From: SAR116 cluster alpha proteobacterium HIMB100
Lineage (GTDB): Bacteria > Pseudomonadota > Alphaproteobacteria > Puniceispirillales > Puniceispirillaceae
Length of the DNA: 64,000 nucleotides
Assembly (NCBI GenBank): GCA_000238815.2
Contig: AFXB01000010.1
Span: 62,001 to 126,000, forward strand
Reading direction: 5' to 3'
Shown: piece after piece, positions 42,398 through 51,278 of the stretch
How positions within the stretch are numbered: the stretch's first letter is position 1
Layout of the letters: each line of letters begins with the position of its first letter
Program-made: the position numbers and the translations under genes
Notes under the pieces: model-generated
What the model saw: the letters and a program-made list of their open reading frames with translations, nothing else
Databases searched by the model: none
What the model was told of the DNA's origin: nothing

Positions 42398-43426
42398 TCA
42401 CATGAACTTTGGATCAAAACCAAAGATGAATTCTTTCCAGAGCTGGTATTTCTCAGGAGGCAATGGCAAAGGCTGGCAATCCAGAACCGCGCGCCTTGCT
42501 GCGTTTGCCGCCGCACGATACAGTACATCAGAACTATACCGGGCCCTGTCGGCTATTTCAGCCTGCCTGACAGTTCCGTCTTTTTCTAGCTTCACCTGAA
42601 TATCCACCTTCAGCTGGTCAGCGCCTTTGGCACCGATCGGCGGTTGCCAGCAATCGGAAATATGTTTTCGCAATCGGTCAAGCTCAGACAGGCCCAGCGG
42701 GGCGATCGATTTTGATTGTGGCGCTTTAACGGCCTTGCCGATCGCACTGGTAACAGACTGTGCAAGAGCAGTCTTATCCTGCTTTGCAGTCGCTTTTTTT
42801 GTCTTTTTATCTTCCTTCGCCAGGCTGGCTTCAGCCAGATTTTGCAACACCCCGTTCAGCGCCTCTGCCTTTTGTTTCTGCTGACTTTTACGGGCCAGCT
42901 CATTTGGCCGTGTTGCCGGTTGGGCAACCTGCTTCGATTGTTGCTGCTTCGGGCGTTGGGGGCGCGATACAGGGGTTTGTATGCTGACTGCTTTTGGCTT
43001 TGCCGCCGCCTTTGGCTTTGGTTTTGGTTTTGGCGCCGCCACAGGTTTCGGTTTCGGCTTTGGAACCGGCTTTGGCTTTTCAGGCAGAATTTCGGCTTTT
43101 TCCACAACTGGTTTTGGCGCCGGCGCGGGCTCTGCTTTGGCCACTTGCTGCGGCTCTGGCGGGGGCGGCGCAGGAGGTGGCGGAGGCGGTGGCTTACGTC
43201 TGGTGGCTTCTTGTTCTGGCTCAGAGCTGGCCTTGGCTTTACTGTCTGCTGCAGCCAGATTTGTCTTTGGAACAGTTTTCACCATATCCACAATAACCAG
43301 AGGTTGTGCGGTGGGCGTCGGTGTGGCCAGAAACGGCCAGCCAATGACTGCCACCGCCACGACCAGCAGATGAAACAGGATCGAAAGCGCAAACGGCTTT
43401 GTTAAATATCCTGTGTCAAACCGCAT
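42398..43426 (-). CDS. tolA: Tol system inner-membrane protein TolA
   Basis: TolA spans the periplasm and links TolQR to TolB-Pal. The 342-residue protein has one N-terminal transmembrane helix (about 12-30), a long Pro/Lys/Ala-rich region (repeated PKPKP and APPPP units, then AKPKAVS and charged helices) and a C-terminal TonB-like domain (DCWQPPIGAKGADQLKVDIQVKLEKDG). The low-complexity centre makes the family assignment rely on the two ends and on the operon. It overlaps tolR by one base. Confidence 0.9.
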   Translation of the reverse strand: MRFDTGYLTKPFALSILFHLLVVAVAVIGWPFLATPTPTAQPLVIVDMVKTVPKTNLAAADSKAKASSEPEQEATRRKPPPPPPPAPPPPEPQQVAKAEPAPAPKPVVEKAEILPEKPKPVPKPKPKPVAAPKPKPKPKAAAKPKAVSIQTPVSRPQRPKQQQSKQVAQPATRPNELARKSQQKQKAEALNGVLQNLAEASLAKEDKKTKKATAKQDKTALAQSVTSAIGKAVKAPQSKSIAPLGLSELDRLRKHISDCWQPPIGAKGADQLKVDIQVKLEKDGTVRQAEIADRARYSSDVLYRAAANAARRAVLDCQPLPLPPEKYQLWKEFIFGFDPKFM

Positions 43427-43881
43427 CAGCCTTCACCCTCGGGCAGTTCAGCAACCAACGCCACTCGTTCAAACCCTGCTGACTGTATCCTGCCCATCAG
43501 CACAAGAACTTCGCCATAAGCCACATCCTTATCCCCACGCACAAAAATGCGGACGTCCCTATTGGCCTTGCCAATCGCAGAGAGACGCGGAATCAACTGG
43601 TCAGAGGCAATTTCAGTATCTTGCAGATAAAGCTCACCATTTTCGCGGATTGTCACCACCAGCGGGGCTTGATCTGCATTGACCTGTCCAGCTTGTGTTT
43701 TCGGCAAATCAACAGGCACGCCCACTGTCAGCAAAGGTGCGGTCACCATGAAGACAATGAGCAACACTAGCATCACGTCAACCATCGGTGTGACATTGAT
43801 ATCTCCCATGGGCCGATGCCGGGACCGGCGGCGCGCGCCACCATTCTGTCCCACGTTGCGGGAATTGACGCTCATCGCCAT
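43426..43881 (-). CDS. tolR: Tol system biopolymer transport protein TolR
   Basis: TolR is the ExbD/MotB-like subunit of the TolQR proton channel. The 151-residue protein has a short basic N-terminus, one transmembrane helix (MVDVMLVLLIVFMVTAPLL) with the conserved proton-carrying Asp in NVTPMVDVML, and a periplasmic domain with QLIPRLSAIGKANRDVRIFVRGD. It overlaps tolA by one base and ends the TolQ-TolR pair. Confidence 0.95.
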   Translation of the reverse strand: MAMSVNSRNVGQNGGARRRSRHRPMGDINVTPMVDVMLVLLIVFMVTAPLLTVGVPVDLPKTQAGQVNADQAPLVVTIRENGELYLQDTEIASDQLIPRLSAIGKANRDVRIFVRGDKDVAYGEVLVLMGRIQSAGFERVALVAELPEGEG

Positions 43882-43883
43882 GC

Positions 43884-44615
43884 TTATTGCCCTCCCTCGT
43901 CAAGCTGCCGGCCGAGCAAGGTCGTGAATTCCTGAGCAAAGACGTCCAAAGCTGTGCCCACCTTATCCAGATCACCAGAAAATTTATTGAAAGCGGCCAC
44001 TGCCGGAATCGCCGCCAATAGACCGAGTGCCGTCGCAAATAGGGCTTCCGCAATCCCTGGCGCAACCACAGCAAGGCTTGTATTTTTGGATTCAGCGATT
44101 GAGGTAAATGAATTCATGATCCCCCAGACAGTGCCAAACAGCCCCACAAAAGGAGACACAGACCCGATTGAGGCAAGAAAATTCATGCCCTTTTCCAGCC
44201 GATCCATCTCGCGTGTGATGGTTAATGACATATTCCGTTCAATTCGGGCCAAAACAGATGATTTCAGTTCCCCTCTGAGATCAGAGGTCAGGCCCTTGAC
44301 TGTTGCCCGCCGCCATTCACGCATTGCAGAAACAAACACTTTGGCTTGTGCACTATCTGGGTCATCACCCAATTGGTTATATAAATCATCAAGCGACCCG
44401 CCGGACCAGAACATCTCTTCAAATTCTGCGGCCCCGCGGCGCTGGCGGCGGATCCGGGTAACCTTGTCAAAAATAATTGCCCAGCACCAGACAGACGCGC
44501 CGATAAGCAACAGCATAACCGCCTTGACCACCGGATCTGCCATCATGAACAGACCGAAAACAGACATGTCAACCGCCTGTGCAGAGCTGGTTGCTAAATT
44601 TAATTCGCTTGCCAT
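43884..44615 (-). CDS. tolQ: Tol system proton channel subunit TolQ
   Basis: TolQ is the ExbB/MotA-like channel subunit. The ATG at 44615 was preferred to a TTG at 44645. The 243-residue protein has three transmembrane helices (about 30-50, 135-160, 170-195) and the family segments GTVWGIMNSFTSIA and PGIAEALFATALGLLAAIPAVAAFNKF. It is separated from ybgC by about 150 bases in which I see no gene. Confidence 0.95.
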   Translation of the reverse strand: MASELNLATSSAQAVDMSVFGLFMMADPVVKAVMLLLIGASVWCWAIIFDKVTRIRRQRRGAAEFEEMFWSGGSLDDLYNQLGDDPDSAQAKVFVSAMREWRRATVKGLTSDLRGELKSSVLARIERNMSLTITREMDRLEKGMNFLASIGSVSPFVGLFGTVWGIMNSFTSIAESKNTSLAVVAPGIAEALFATALGLLAAIPAVAAFNKFSGDLDKVGTALDVFAQEFTTLLGRQLDEGGQ

Positions 44616-44768
44616 TACGTTCTTCTTTCTTCTCGCTTCGTTCAAAGGGGTTGCAGCCGCGCCCTGTCACAAATGTTCAATTCACATTCAATGCAGGGCG
44701 ATTGACCGGTAGAGGATTAACTTTATTCAGCTCACTTGGCGTTTGTTCGTTTCCGACACAGTTCTGGT

Positions 44769-45278
44769 TCAGCTTGAAGGCTGGAAAGACCGCAAAACCG
44801 CTTGCAGAGGTTCAGGGAATTTCCGGGGCCCGAGTTCAATATCAACCCATGCAGCTTTAACCATAACTCTGGCGAAAATATGGCCTCTGTCAAATGACAT
44901 CACTGTTTGCTGAAGCAGCGCTGAGGCGCCACCCAGCTGCAGGCAACTGGTTTCAACAATCAGCCGGTTATGCAGCCGTGCAGGGCTGAGATAATCTGTC
45001 TCAATATGCGAAATCACAAAGCCCTGGCGTTCCTCAGACAGCCAGTAATGCACATCAAACCGCGAGGCGCGGAGCAAAGCAGAACGGGCCCGTTCCGCAA
45101 AATTCAGATAGGTAGCATGATAAACAATGCCGCCAGCATCAATATCCTCATACTGCACAACCAGACCATAAAGATGTTTGATATGGCCAGGATCAGTTCT
45201 GTCTATGACGCCATCAAGGCCAAGGGCAGCCTGTTCAACCAACTGATGTTCAGACAAGGTATCGGTAAGCTCAGACAC
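44769..45278 (-). CDS. ybgC: acyl-CoA thioester hydrolase YbgC
   Basis: YbgC is a cytoplasmic hot-dog (4HBT) thioesterase usually encoded at the head of the tol-pal cluster. The catalytic region is YEDIDAGGIVYHATYLNFAERAR, with the Asp of EDIDAGG as the expected active-site residue. A GTG at 45278 has AAGGAAG about 9 bases upstream and was chosen; the frame extends up to a TTG at 45308 directly after the ruvB stop. The protein is about 169 residues, slightly longer than E. coli YbgC. Confidence 0.88.
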   Translation of the reverse strand: MSELTDTLSEHQLVEQAALGLDGVIDRTDPGHIKHLYGLVVQYEDIDAGGIVYHATYLNFAERARSALLRASRFDVHYWLSEERQGFVISHIETDYLSPARLHNRLIVETSCLQLGGASALLQQTVMSFDRGHIFARVMVKAAWVDIELGPRKFPEPLQAVLRSFQPSS

Positions 45279-45308
45279 AGATAAACACTTCCTTTTCAGG
45301 TTAACCAA

Positions 45309-46385
45309 TTATGACAATTCATCATCAGGGCTGACCTGCTCACGGGTCAGCAAATCAAGCTGGCGTTCTGCCTGTGCCGGCGGGGTCAGCCCCAGATAAG
45401 CCCAGCCAGACAAAGATAAACACCGCCCGCGCGGCGTGCGCATCAGCAAACCGGTCTGCATCAGATAGGGCTCAATGACCTCTTCCAGCATATCACGTTG
45501 TTCGGCCAGAACAGCGGCCAGCGTATCCACACCTACCGGTCCACCACCATATGACTCTGCCAGACTGGACAAATAGCGCCGGTCCATTCCGTCAAGCCCG
45601 GTTTTATCCACACCAAGGCGGCTTAATGCTTGATCAGCAATATCAGAAGCCACAATGTCTGCGCCCTCCACCAGAGCAATATCACGTACCCGCCTGAGCA
45701 GACGCCCGGCAACACGTGGTGTGCCGCGGGACCGTTTGGCAATTTCTTCTGCGCCATCTCTTGCCAGATTCAGACCCAGCTTATCTGCCTGCCGGTTCAA
45801 AATCAGGACCAGCTCATCAGTTGTGTAAAACTGCATCCGCATCTGAATGCCGAACCGGTCACGAAGCGGCGTGGTTAACAGCCCTGCACGTGTGGTTGCG
45901 CCGACCAAAGTAAAGCGCGGCAAATCAATACGCACCGACCGTGCTGACGGCCCCTCGCCAATAATCAGGTCAAGCTGGAAATCCTCCATCGCCGGATAAA
46001 GCACCTCTTCAACAGCCGGATTCAGACGATGAATTTCATCAATAAACAGAACATCACGAGGCTGCAGATTCGTAAGCAACGCCGCCAGGTCCCCTGCCCG
46101 GGCGATCACTGGTCCTGATGTCGCCCTGAACCCAACGCCTAATTCAGACGAGATAATCTGGGCCATGGTTGTTTTTCCCAGCCCGGGCGGGCCGTGAAGC
46201 AGCGTATGGTCCATCGGCTCTTCGCGCAGACGTGCTGCACCGATAAAAGTCTCTAAATTTGCGCGCCCCTGCCCCTGACCAACAAAATCAGCCAGTCGTT
46301 GTGGTCGCAAAGCGGGATCAGGGCTTTGCGTTTCTTCAGCTGTGACCAGCCTGTCCTCCATACTATCTTGCCCTTCAGCTGTCAT
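45309..46385 (-). CDS. ruvB: Holliday junction branch migration helicase RuvB
   Basis: RuvB is the AAA motor that drives branch migration with RuvA. The 358-residue protein (ATG 46385; TTG 46403 also in frame) has the RuvB N-terminal signature [12 protein letters not shown], Walker [10 protein letters not shown], Walker B FIDEIHRL, the sensor [18 protein letters not shown] and the C-terminal winged helix with [17 protein letters not shown]. It follows ruvA by one base. The operon order ruvC-ruvA-ruvB is standard. Confidence 0.97.
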   Translation of the reverse strand: MTAEGQDSMEDRLVTAEETQSPDPALRPQRLADFVGQGQGRANLETFIGAARLREEPMDHTLLHGPPGLGKTTMAQIISSELGVGFRATSGPVIARAGDLAALLTNLQPRDVLFIDEIHRLNPAVEEVLYPAMEDFQLDLIIGEGPSARSVRIDLPRFTLVGATTRAGLLTTPLRDRFGIQMRMQFYTTDELVLILNRQADKLGLNLARDGAEEIAKRSRGTPRVAGRLLRRVRDIALVEGADIVASDIADQALSRLGVDKTGLDGMDRRYLSSLAESYGGGPVGVDTLAAVLAEQRDMLEEVIEPYLMQTGLLMRTPRGRCLSLSGWAYLGLTPPAQAERQLDLLTREQVSPDDELS

Positions 46386-46386
46386 G

Positions 46387-47043
46387 TCACCGGCCCTGGC
46401 CAAGTTGTTTCAAGGCTGAAGCAATTAAGCCCGAGACATCTTGTGGCGTGCCCTCTTGAAGGGAACGGCCAATCGCCGCAAAAGCTTCGGTGCGAGAATA
46501 GCCTAGATTGACCAGAGCTGAAAGCGCGTCCTGAGCCGAATTCTGATCCCCATCAGACGAGGATATCAGACCATCTGCTGCTTCATTTTTGCCTGCAGCT
46601 TGCGCGGTCTGCGCAGCAGGCATCACACCAGAGGCCATCAATGACGGCAGCTTCTGCGCCAGTTCATTCACGATCCGTTGGGCGAGTTTTGGGCCAATGC
46701 CATCTGCCCGGCTGACCATTGCTTTATCTCCGGCCATGATAGCTGTTGACAGATCATCAGCCGTTAATGTGGTCAGGATAGACAGAGCTGCTTTGGCCCC
46801 CACCCCTTGCACAGTCTGCAGCATCTTGAACGCCGCCCGTTCACGCTCTTCGCTGAAACCATATAAGGTCAGCGCGTCTTCCCTGACCAGAAGTTCGGTC
46901 AGCAAGGTTACCGCATCACCAGGCTGACCAACCTGTCCCAAAGTTCGGCCGGTGGCATGAACCAGATAACCAACCCCTTGCACATCCAGCACAAGATGAT
47001 TCAGATCGCAGACAACCAAACGTCCTGAAAGCTGTGCGATCAT
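46387..47043 (-). CDS. ruvA: Holliday junction DNA helicase subunit RuvA
   Basis: RuvA binds four-way junctions and loads RuvB. The 218-residue protein has an N-terminal OB fold, the double helix-hairpin-helix block ([33 protein letters not shown]), and a C-terminal domain ([17 protein letters not shown]) that binds RuvB. The protein is a little longer than E. coli RuvA because of a Gly/Ala/Gln-rich linker before the third domain. Confidence 0.96.
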   Translation of the reverse strand: MIAQLSGRLVVCDLNHLVLDVQGVGYLVHATGRTLGQVGQPGDAVTLLTELLVREDALTLYGFSEERERAAFKMLQTVQGVGAKAALSILTTLTADDLSTAIMAGDKAMVSRADGIGPKLAQRIVNELAQKLPSLMASGVMPAAQTAQAAGKNEAADGLISSSDGDQNSAQDALSALVNLGYSRTEAFAAIGRSLQEGTPQDVSGLIASALKQLGQGR

Positions 47044-47151
47044 CTCTGCCCTCGTCTTTGTGTGGCGCGCTGGCCAGGTTTCATATCACTCTCTTCACTA
47101 TTTCTGCCTGATTATTCCACGTCACCATGGGGGGCGCAATCACATTGCAGA

Positions 47152-47706
47152 TCAATCCTGTTTGTTTTGGTTTTGCTTGGTCAAGGCTGCTTCAATCGCC
47201 GCAGACAGGCCTGTTGCCATCTTCGCTTTTTGCTTGGGCGGGGTGGCGGCACCTTGAAAACAGGCAATTGCCATGGCCAGCGCATCAGCCGCGTCTGTTG
47301 GCGGGGCGGGTATGGCCAGCAGGCGAGACACCATCGCCGCCATTTGTTTTTTATCCGCAGTTCCTGTGCCGGTCACCGCCTGTTTGACCTTGCGCGCAGC
47401 AATTTCTGACAAATCCAGGCCGGCCTGCCCACAGGCCAACATGGCAGCTCCCCTAGCAAGTCCCAAACGGAGTGCAGACCGCGAATTTGCGCTCACAAAG
47501 ATTTCTTCAATGACGGCTTTATCGGGACGGTATGTCTCAATCACAGACCTCAAACCTTCAAAAATCAGATTTAGGCGTTCAGGATCGCTCTGGCGGGTTG
47601 TGGTGCGGATGATGCCATGGTCAACAGCCTTCAGCTGCGCCCCGGATGCAGCAATAACGCCCCATCCTGTCGCCTGAAGTCCCGGATCGATGCCAATGAT
47701 CCGCAC
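47152..47706 (-). CDS. ruvC: crossover junction endodeoxyribonuclease RuvC
   Basis: RuvC resolves Holliday junctions by paired nicks. The 184-residue protein begins with IIGIDPGLQATGWG, where Asp7 is the first catalytic acid, followed by the acidic residues in KAVIEEIFV and the final DAADALAMAIA. The start is GTG. A gap of 108 bases separates it from ruvA; there is no obvious terminator there. Confidence 0.95.
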   Translation of the reverse strand: MRIIGIDPGLQATGWGVIAASGAQLKAVDHGIIRTTTRQSDPERLNLIFEGLRSVIETYRPDKAVIEEIFVSANSRSALRLGLARGAAMLACGQAGLDLSEIAARKVKQAVTGTGTADKKQMAAMVSRLLAIPAPPTDAADALAMAIACFQGAATPPKQKAKMATGLSAAIEAALTKQNQNKQD

Positions 47707-47711
47707 TGTTT

Positions 47712-48455
47712 TTAACCGTCCAGCTTTGTCATCACATCATCAGAAATTTCAAAATTGAAAGACAGTGACTGCACATCATCATTATCTTCCAAAGTATCGA
47801 TAAACTTTAATAACGTGCGGGCCTGATCTTCATTCACATCCAGCGTGTTCTGTGCAACCCAGGTCAGCTGCGCCTCTTCAGGGGCACCAAAGGTTTCATC
47901 CAAAGCCTCTCTGGCCGCGTTGAAATCTTCAGGGGCTGTGGTGATCACATGGCTATCTTCGTCTGTTTCCACATCTTGTGCACCTGCCTCGAGCGCAGCC
48001 TCAAACATATTGTCCGCATCGCTTACGCCGGCGGTGTAGATAATCTGTCCGACCTTATCAAACATAAAGCTGACAGAGCCGGTTTCGCCCAGACTGCCGC
48101 CAAATTTACTGAATGCCGCACGCACTTCTGAGGCCGTCCGGTTACGGTTATCTGATAAGGCCTCAACAATGAAAGCTGTGCCGCCAACGCCATAGCCTTC
48201 ATAGCGGATTTCCTCATACTGCTCACCCTCACCACCCTCAGCACGTTTCAGCACGCGCTCAATATTATCTTTTGGCATATTGGCCGCACGGCAGCCGGCA
48301 AGTGCTGTGCGCAAGCGCGGATTACTGGCCGGGTCAGTTCCCCCTCTGGCGGCCACAGCCAATTCCTTGATTAAGCGGGTAAAGATCTTTGCGCGTTTCT
48401 TATCCTGAGCGCCCTTACGATGCTGAATATTCTTAAATTTGGAATGTCCCGCCAT
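47712..48455 (-). CDS. yebC: YebC/PmpR-type translation or regulatory factor
   Basis: YebC-family proteins are about 250-residue factors that help ribosomes through proline stretches and, in some species, act as transcription regulators. The 247-residue product has the family N-terminus MAGHSKFKNIQHRKGAQDKKRAK and the segments NMPKDNIERVLKR and GYGVGGTAFIVEALSDNRNRT. It sits directly upstream of ruvC on the minus strand, a placement common in bacteria (yebC-ruvC). Confidence 0.95.
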   Translation of the reverse strand: MAGHSKFKNIQHRKGAQDKKRAKIFTRLIKELAVAARGGTDPASNPRLRTALAGCRAANMPKDNIERVLKRAEGGEGEQYEEIRYEGYGVGGTAFIVEALSDNRNRTASEVRAAFSKFGGSLGETGSVSFMFDKVGQIIYTAGVSDADNMFEAALEAGAQDVETDEDSHVITTAPEDFNAAREALDETFGAPEEAQLTWVAQNTLDVNEDQARTLLKFIDTLEDNDDVQSLSFNFEISDDVMTKLDG

Positions 48456-48516
48456 GATACCTGTTCCTGTCCGGTGGTTGTCGTGATGTCTGATCCGTCA
48501 GACCGCCTCTCCTATA

Positions 48517-49326
48517 TCAGACGGTCAGCGTGTTTTCCAGTGCCCCACCCCGTCTGAAGGGTGTAACTTTTGTGGCCAGCCCGGTTGCATCGTCGACATC
48601 GACCACCAGCCCGCATAAGCTGGGCTCGCCACCGGCAACAGATAACCGCCCTCCGGCAGCGCCAGTGAACCGGCCCGTGGCCGCATCCTTATTCATACCA
48701 ATAACAGAATCATAATCGCCACACATACCAGCATCTGTCTGATAGGCCGTGCCGCCATTTAAAATCCGATAATCGGCAGTTGGAATATGGGTGTGCGTGC
48801 CCACCACTACGGTTGCTGCACCATCAAAATAATGGCCCATCGCCATTTTTTCTGATGTTGCCTCGCCATGGAAATCGACAAGCAACGCGTCAACATCGCG
48901 TCCCAGCTTCATGCTGGTTTTGATCTGGTCTGCAGCAGCAAAAGCATTGCCATTTTCAGCCATGAATAAATTGGCCATGATATTGACCACCCCCAGCCGG
49001 CGTCCCGCAGCATTTTGCACAATTGTCCGGCCGTTTCCAGGCAAGCCTTCCGCCATATTTATCGGCCGGATCAATTTTGGCTGGCTGGCCATGTAGGACG
49101 TAATTTCAGCCTTGTCAAAGACGTGATTACCTGTGGTCAGAACATCGATACCACAGGCAAATAAATCGTCACAGATTGCTGGGGTCACACCAAAGCCACC
49201 TGCAGCATTCTCGCAATTCACAACAACAAAACCACAACCCAGCTCAGCCCGCAGATCAGCCATCTGTTCAATCACCGCTTGTCGTGCTGCCCTTCCGACA
49301 ATATCGCCCAAAAATAAAATCCGCAT
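48517..49326 (-). CDS. ymdB: YmdB-type metallophosphoesterase
   Basis: YmdB-family enzymes are dimetal phosphodiesterases active on 2',3'-cyclic nucleotides in characterised members. The 269-residue protein shows the metal-binding series LGDIVGRAAR, VVNCENAAGG, TTGNHVFDK, VDFHGEATSEK and GTHTHIPTAD, all at the expected order and spacing. The cyclic-nucleotide role is known from other species and is only inferred here. It lies between yebC and the folate gene. Confidence 0.9.
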   Translation of the reverse strand: MRILFLGDIVGRAARQAVIEQMADLRAELGCGFVVVNCENAAGGFGVTPAICDDLFACGIDVLTTGNHVFDKAEITSYMASQPKLIRPINMAEGLPGNGRTIVQNAAGRRLGVVNIMANLFMAENGNAFAAADQIKTSMKLGRDVDALLVDFHGEATSEKMAMGHYFDGAATVVVGTHTHIPTADYRILNGGTAYQTDAGMCGDYDSVIGMNKDAATGRFTGAAGGRLSVAGGEPSLCGLVVDVDDATGLATKVTPFRRGGALENTLTV

Positions 49327-49339
49327 CTGTCTTTGCTAC

Positions 49340-50035
49340 TCACATTTCAGTTTTTTTGTTGTCTGGCCAGCCATCAGCTCGGCGCTGTCTGTCAGGGTCC
49401 TGTTGCCAGCCTTGCGGTGTCAGCACATTTTCAAGTGGTTGATCATAAGGCCCAATAACAAGCTGATCGAGCTCTTGGCCGGCGTAAGCCATACCAACCG
49501 CGCTGACCTGATAGCTAGCCTCTCGCATGGCCGCCAATGTACGGTCATAATAACCGCCGCCATACCCCAGCCGGTGACAAGCTGCATCAAACGCCAATAA
49601 CGGCACACAAATCACATCTGGTATCAGCTGTTCTGCCTCAGCGAAAGGTTGCTGAATATTATACCGGCCACGATCCAATTCAGCGCCATAAGCCCAGCTA
49701 TGAAAGCTGAGCGCGGTGCCCGCAGGTCCGGTTATCGGCAGACATAAACGCACACCTCTATCCTGTAGTGCCGAAAGGAAGGGCAAGATATTCAGCTCTG
49801 TTCTGACCGGCCAATACCCAGCCACAATTTGCGGGGAAAAATGCGCCATAAAACTGTCTGCCTGATCAGCAAGGTCTGCGCTGTGGGCGTCTGCTTGTTC
49901 AGCAAGCCGGGCCCGTGTTGCGGCAGCCTGTTTGCGCAATGATGCCTTGGCCTCATCAAGCGCCGCCGGATCAGAAAAACTCGTCGGATAAGCAGGCATC
50001 AGCTCGTCAGTCGCTCCCGTCAGGCGATGATCCAC
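49340..50035 (-). CDS. 5-formyltetrahydrofolate cyclo-ligase
   Basis: This enzyme (MTHFS, also known as YgfA or FthC) converts 5-formyl-THF to 5,10-methenyl-THF with ATP. The family block GYGGGYYDRTL and the preceding LPLLAFDAACHRLGYGG are clear. The frame starts with GTG at 50035; an ATG at 49999 is an equally plausible start. It follows the 6S RNA and zapA on the same strand, an arrangement conserved widely in proteobacteria. Confidence 0.9.
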   Translation of the reverse strand: MDHRLTGATDELMPAYPTSFSDPAALDEAKASLRKQAAATRARLAEQADAHSADLADQADSFMAHFSPQIVAGYWPVRTELNILPFLSALQDRGVRLCLPITGPAGTALSFHSWAYGAELDRGRYNIQQPFAEAEQLIPDVICVPLLAFDAACHRLGYGGGYYDRTLAAMREASYQVSAVGMAYAGQELDQLVIGPYDQPLENVLTPQGWQQDPDRQRRADGWPDNKKTEM

Positions 50036-50073
50036 AAGCGCGCATCACTGACGGCCTGCTCTCAAAAAGGGTC

Positions 50074-50243
50074 AAAATGGTGACAGCCAGAACAGCCGTT
50101 GGATCTTTTCATCCTCTGTGACCTGTAAAACAGGTGGGCACCACGATAGCCAGACCGCGATCGGGCCAGAGGCAGTCCCCTACAGAAGATTATGGTCCCA
50201 GGGATTGAAATGCCGCGCGCGAAGCCCAGCTGCCACATCTTTT
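50074..50243 (-). ncRNA. ssrS: 6S RNA (ssrS)
   Basis: 6S RNA mimics an open promoter and binds the housekeeping RNA polymerase. Three observations support this minus-strand call. The gap lies between zapA and the 5-formyl-THF cyclo-ligase gene, where 6S RNA is found in many proteobacteria. The ends form a closing stem: GTGGCAGC (50236-50229) pairs with GCTGTCAC (50087-50080), extended by A/U pairs. An internal hairpin ACCTGTTTTACAGGT and paired CCTCTG / CAGAGG lie inside. No open frame occupies the gap. The total length of about 170 bases fits. Exact ends are estimated. Confidence 0.8.
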
Positions 50244-50255
50244 CAATTAGGGCAT

Positions 50256-50594
50256 TTAAGATAGATTAGCAAGGTGAGTATTCAGCTTGTTCACACGTGA
50301 GGTCATCGCTTCTAGCTGGTCGGCAATCTGATCAAGCTGTTCTGCCGACAGTGTGTCTTGTGACGCTACAGCAGCCTGGTTACCCTGTTCGTTGGCAGGT
50401 TGCCTGTCTGCAATAATCAACGCCGCCATAGCCAACAATCGTGCATCGCCAATCTGCCCTACAGACTGGGTCAGCTGGCTGATTACGTCGTCAACGTCCC
50501 GGCCCAACGCTTCGATATGATCTTCCTGTCCGGCATCACAGCCCATTTGATAAGGCTGGCCATTCAGCCTGATGGTCACAATTGACTGGCTCAT
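50256..50594 (-). CDS. zapA: cell division protein ZapA
   Basis: ZapA cross-links FtsZ filaments at midcell. The 112-residue protein has the family head (IVTIRLNGQPYQMGCDAGQEDHIEALGRDVDDVI) and a C-terminal coiled coil (LDQIADQLEAMTSRVNKLNTHLANLS). Its ATG overlaps the stop of the upstream small gene (ATGA). The 6S RNA gene lies directly downstream on the same strand. Confidence 0.93.
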   Translation of the reverse strand: MSQSIVTIRLNGQPYQMGCDAGQEDHIEALGRDVDDVISQLTQSVGQIGDARLLAMAALIIADRQPANEQGNQAAVASQDTLSAEQLDQIADQLEAMTSRVNKLNTHLANLS

Positions 50595-50881
50595 CAGTGC
50601 ACCTCCTGTCCATCAGCGCCCGACCCTTCTTTCGTCGGGGCATCAGCAGTGCGGGCAAGGGCAATCAATTCTGCAGCGGAACTGACCATATGCTGAACAG
50701 CTGCCAATTCCTCACGCACTTGTTTGGCAGGCACCAGATCGCCAGCCATTGAAGGCGCAGCATCGGTGGATGGCTGCGGCTTATTTTGCAGCTTTTGCGC
50801 GGCATGTTGCATGGTCTCGTCAAGCGCGGCCAGCGCCCGCTCAAGTTCCTGAACCGCGATAGAGAGGCGAGATGTGCTCAT
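50594..50881 (-). CDS. small coiled-coil protein upstream of zapA
   Basis: This 95-residue protein (ATG 50881; the frame extends to 50950 without support) starts with an amphipathic helix (LSIAVQELERALAALDETMQHAAQKLQ) and has a second helical segment (VREELAAVQHMVSSAAELIALA). It resembles small helical proteins of unknown function that sit next to zapA in Alphaproteobacteria (DUF4164-like, from memory). Translational coupling to zapA suggests a role in division-ring assembly, which is inference. Confidence 0.7.
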   Translation of the reverse strand: MSTSRLSIAVQELERALAALDETMQHAAQKLQNKPQPSTDAAPSMAGDLVPAKQVREELAAVQHMVSSAAELIALARTADAPTKEGSGADGQEVH

Positions 50882-50950
50882 GGTCTGCGATCTGCTTTCT
50901 GCATTAAAAATGGGAAGGTTGCCCAGCACTAAACCAGACTGAAACAGCAA

Positions 50951-51278
50951 CCTGACGACCTGTATGGCGAGAAGACAACACCACGAATCAGTCTGGAATC
51001 AATTTGCGAAAAAGACAACCCTGTCTGACCGCCAGCGCCTGCCTACGCATCAGCCAGATTTCACCTCTGTGACCTGCTGAACCTTATCAGCCAATGATTA
51101 GCCCCTGACCTGTCTTATGAATCTTTGAGGCAATGGCCTGATTGTTTTGCGCATTCTGATGCCTGTTGGCGTCCGCAGATTGACGAATCAGGCGAATTTA
51201 TGCACATTGCGCGCGAGCGTGAGGCGGTGCGATAAGGCACAACGCCCAGACCGGCACCAGAGCACAAGGAAATCAGAT
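50951..51278. other. intergenic region between the zapA unit and tkt
   Basis: About 330 bases separate the divergent coiled-coil and tkt genes. I see no convincing open frame, RNA or terminator here. It should hold promoters for both directions. A TTGACG lies at 51179, but no good -10 stands at the right distance. Confidence 0.5.

Noticed and set aside
42716-43405. 229-codon open frame antisense to tolA
   Set aside because: It results from the Pro/Lys/Ala-rich composition of tolA on the opposite strand; its translation is a low-complexity Trp/Arg/Phe-rich sequence with no family similarity.
51179-51210. tkt promoter around TTGACG
   Set aside because: No acceptable -10 box at 16-18 bases downstream.
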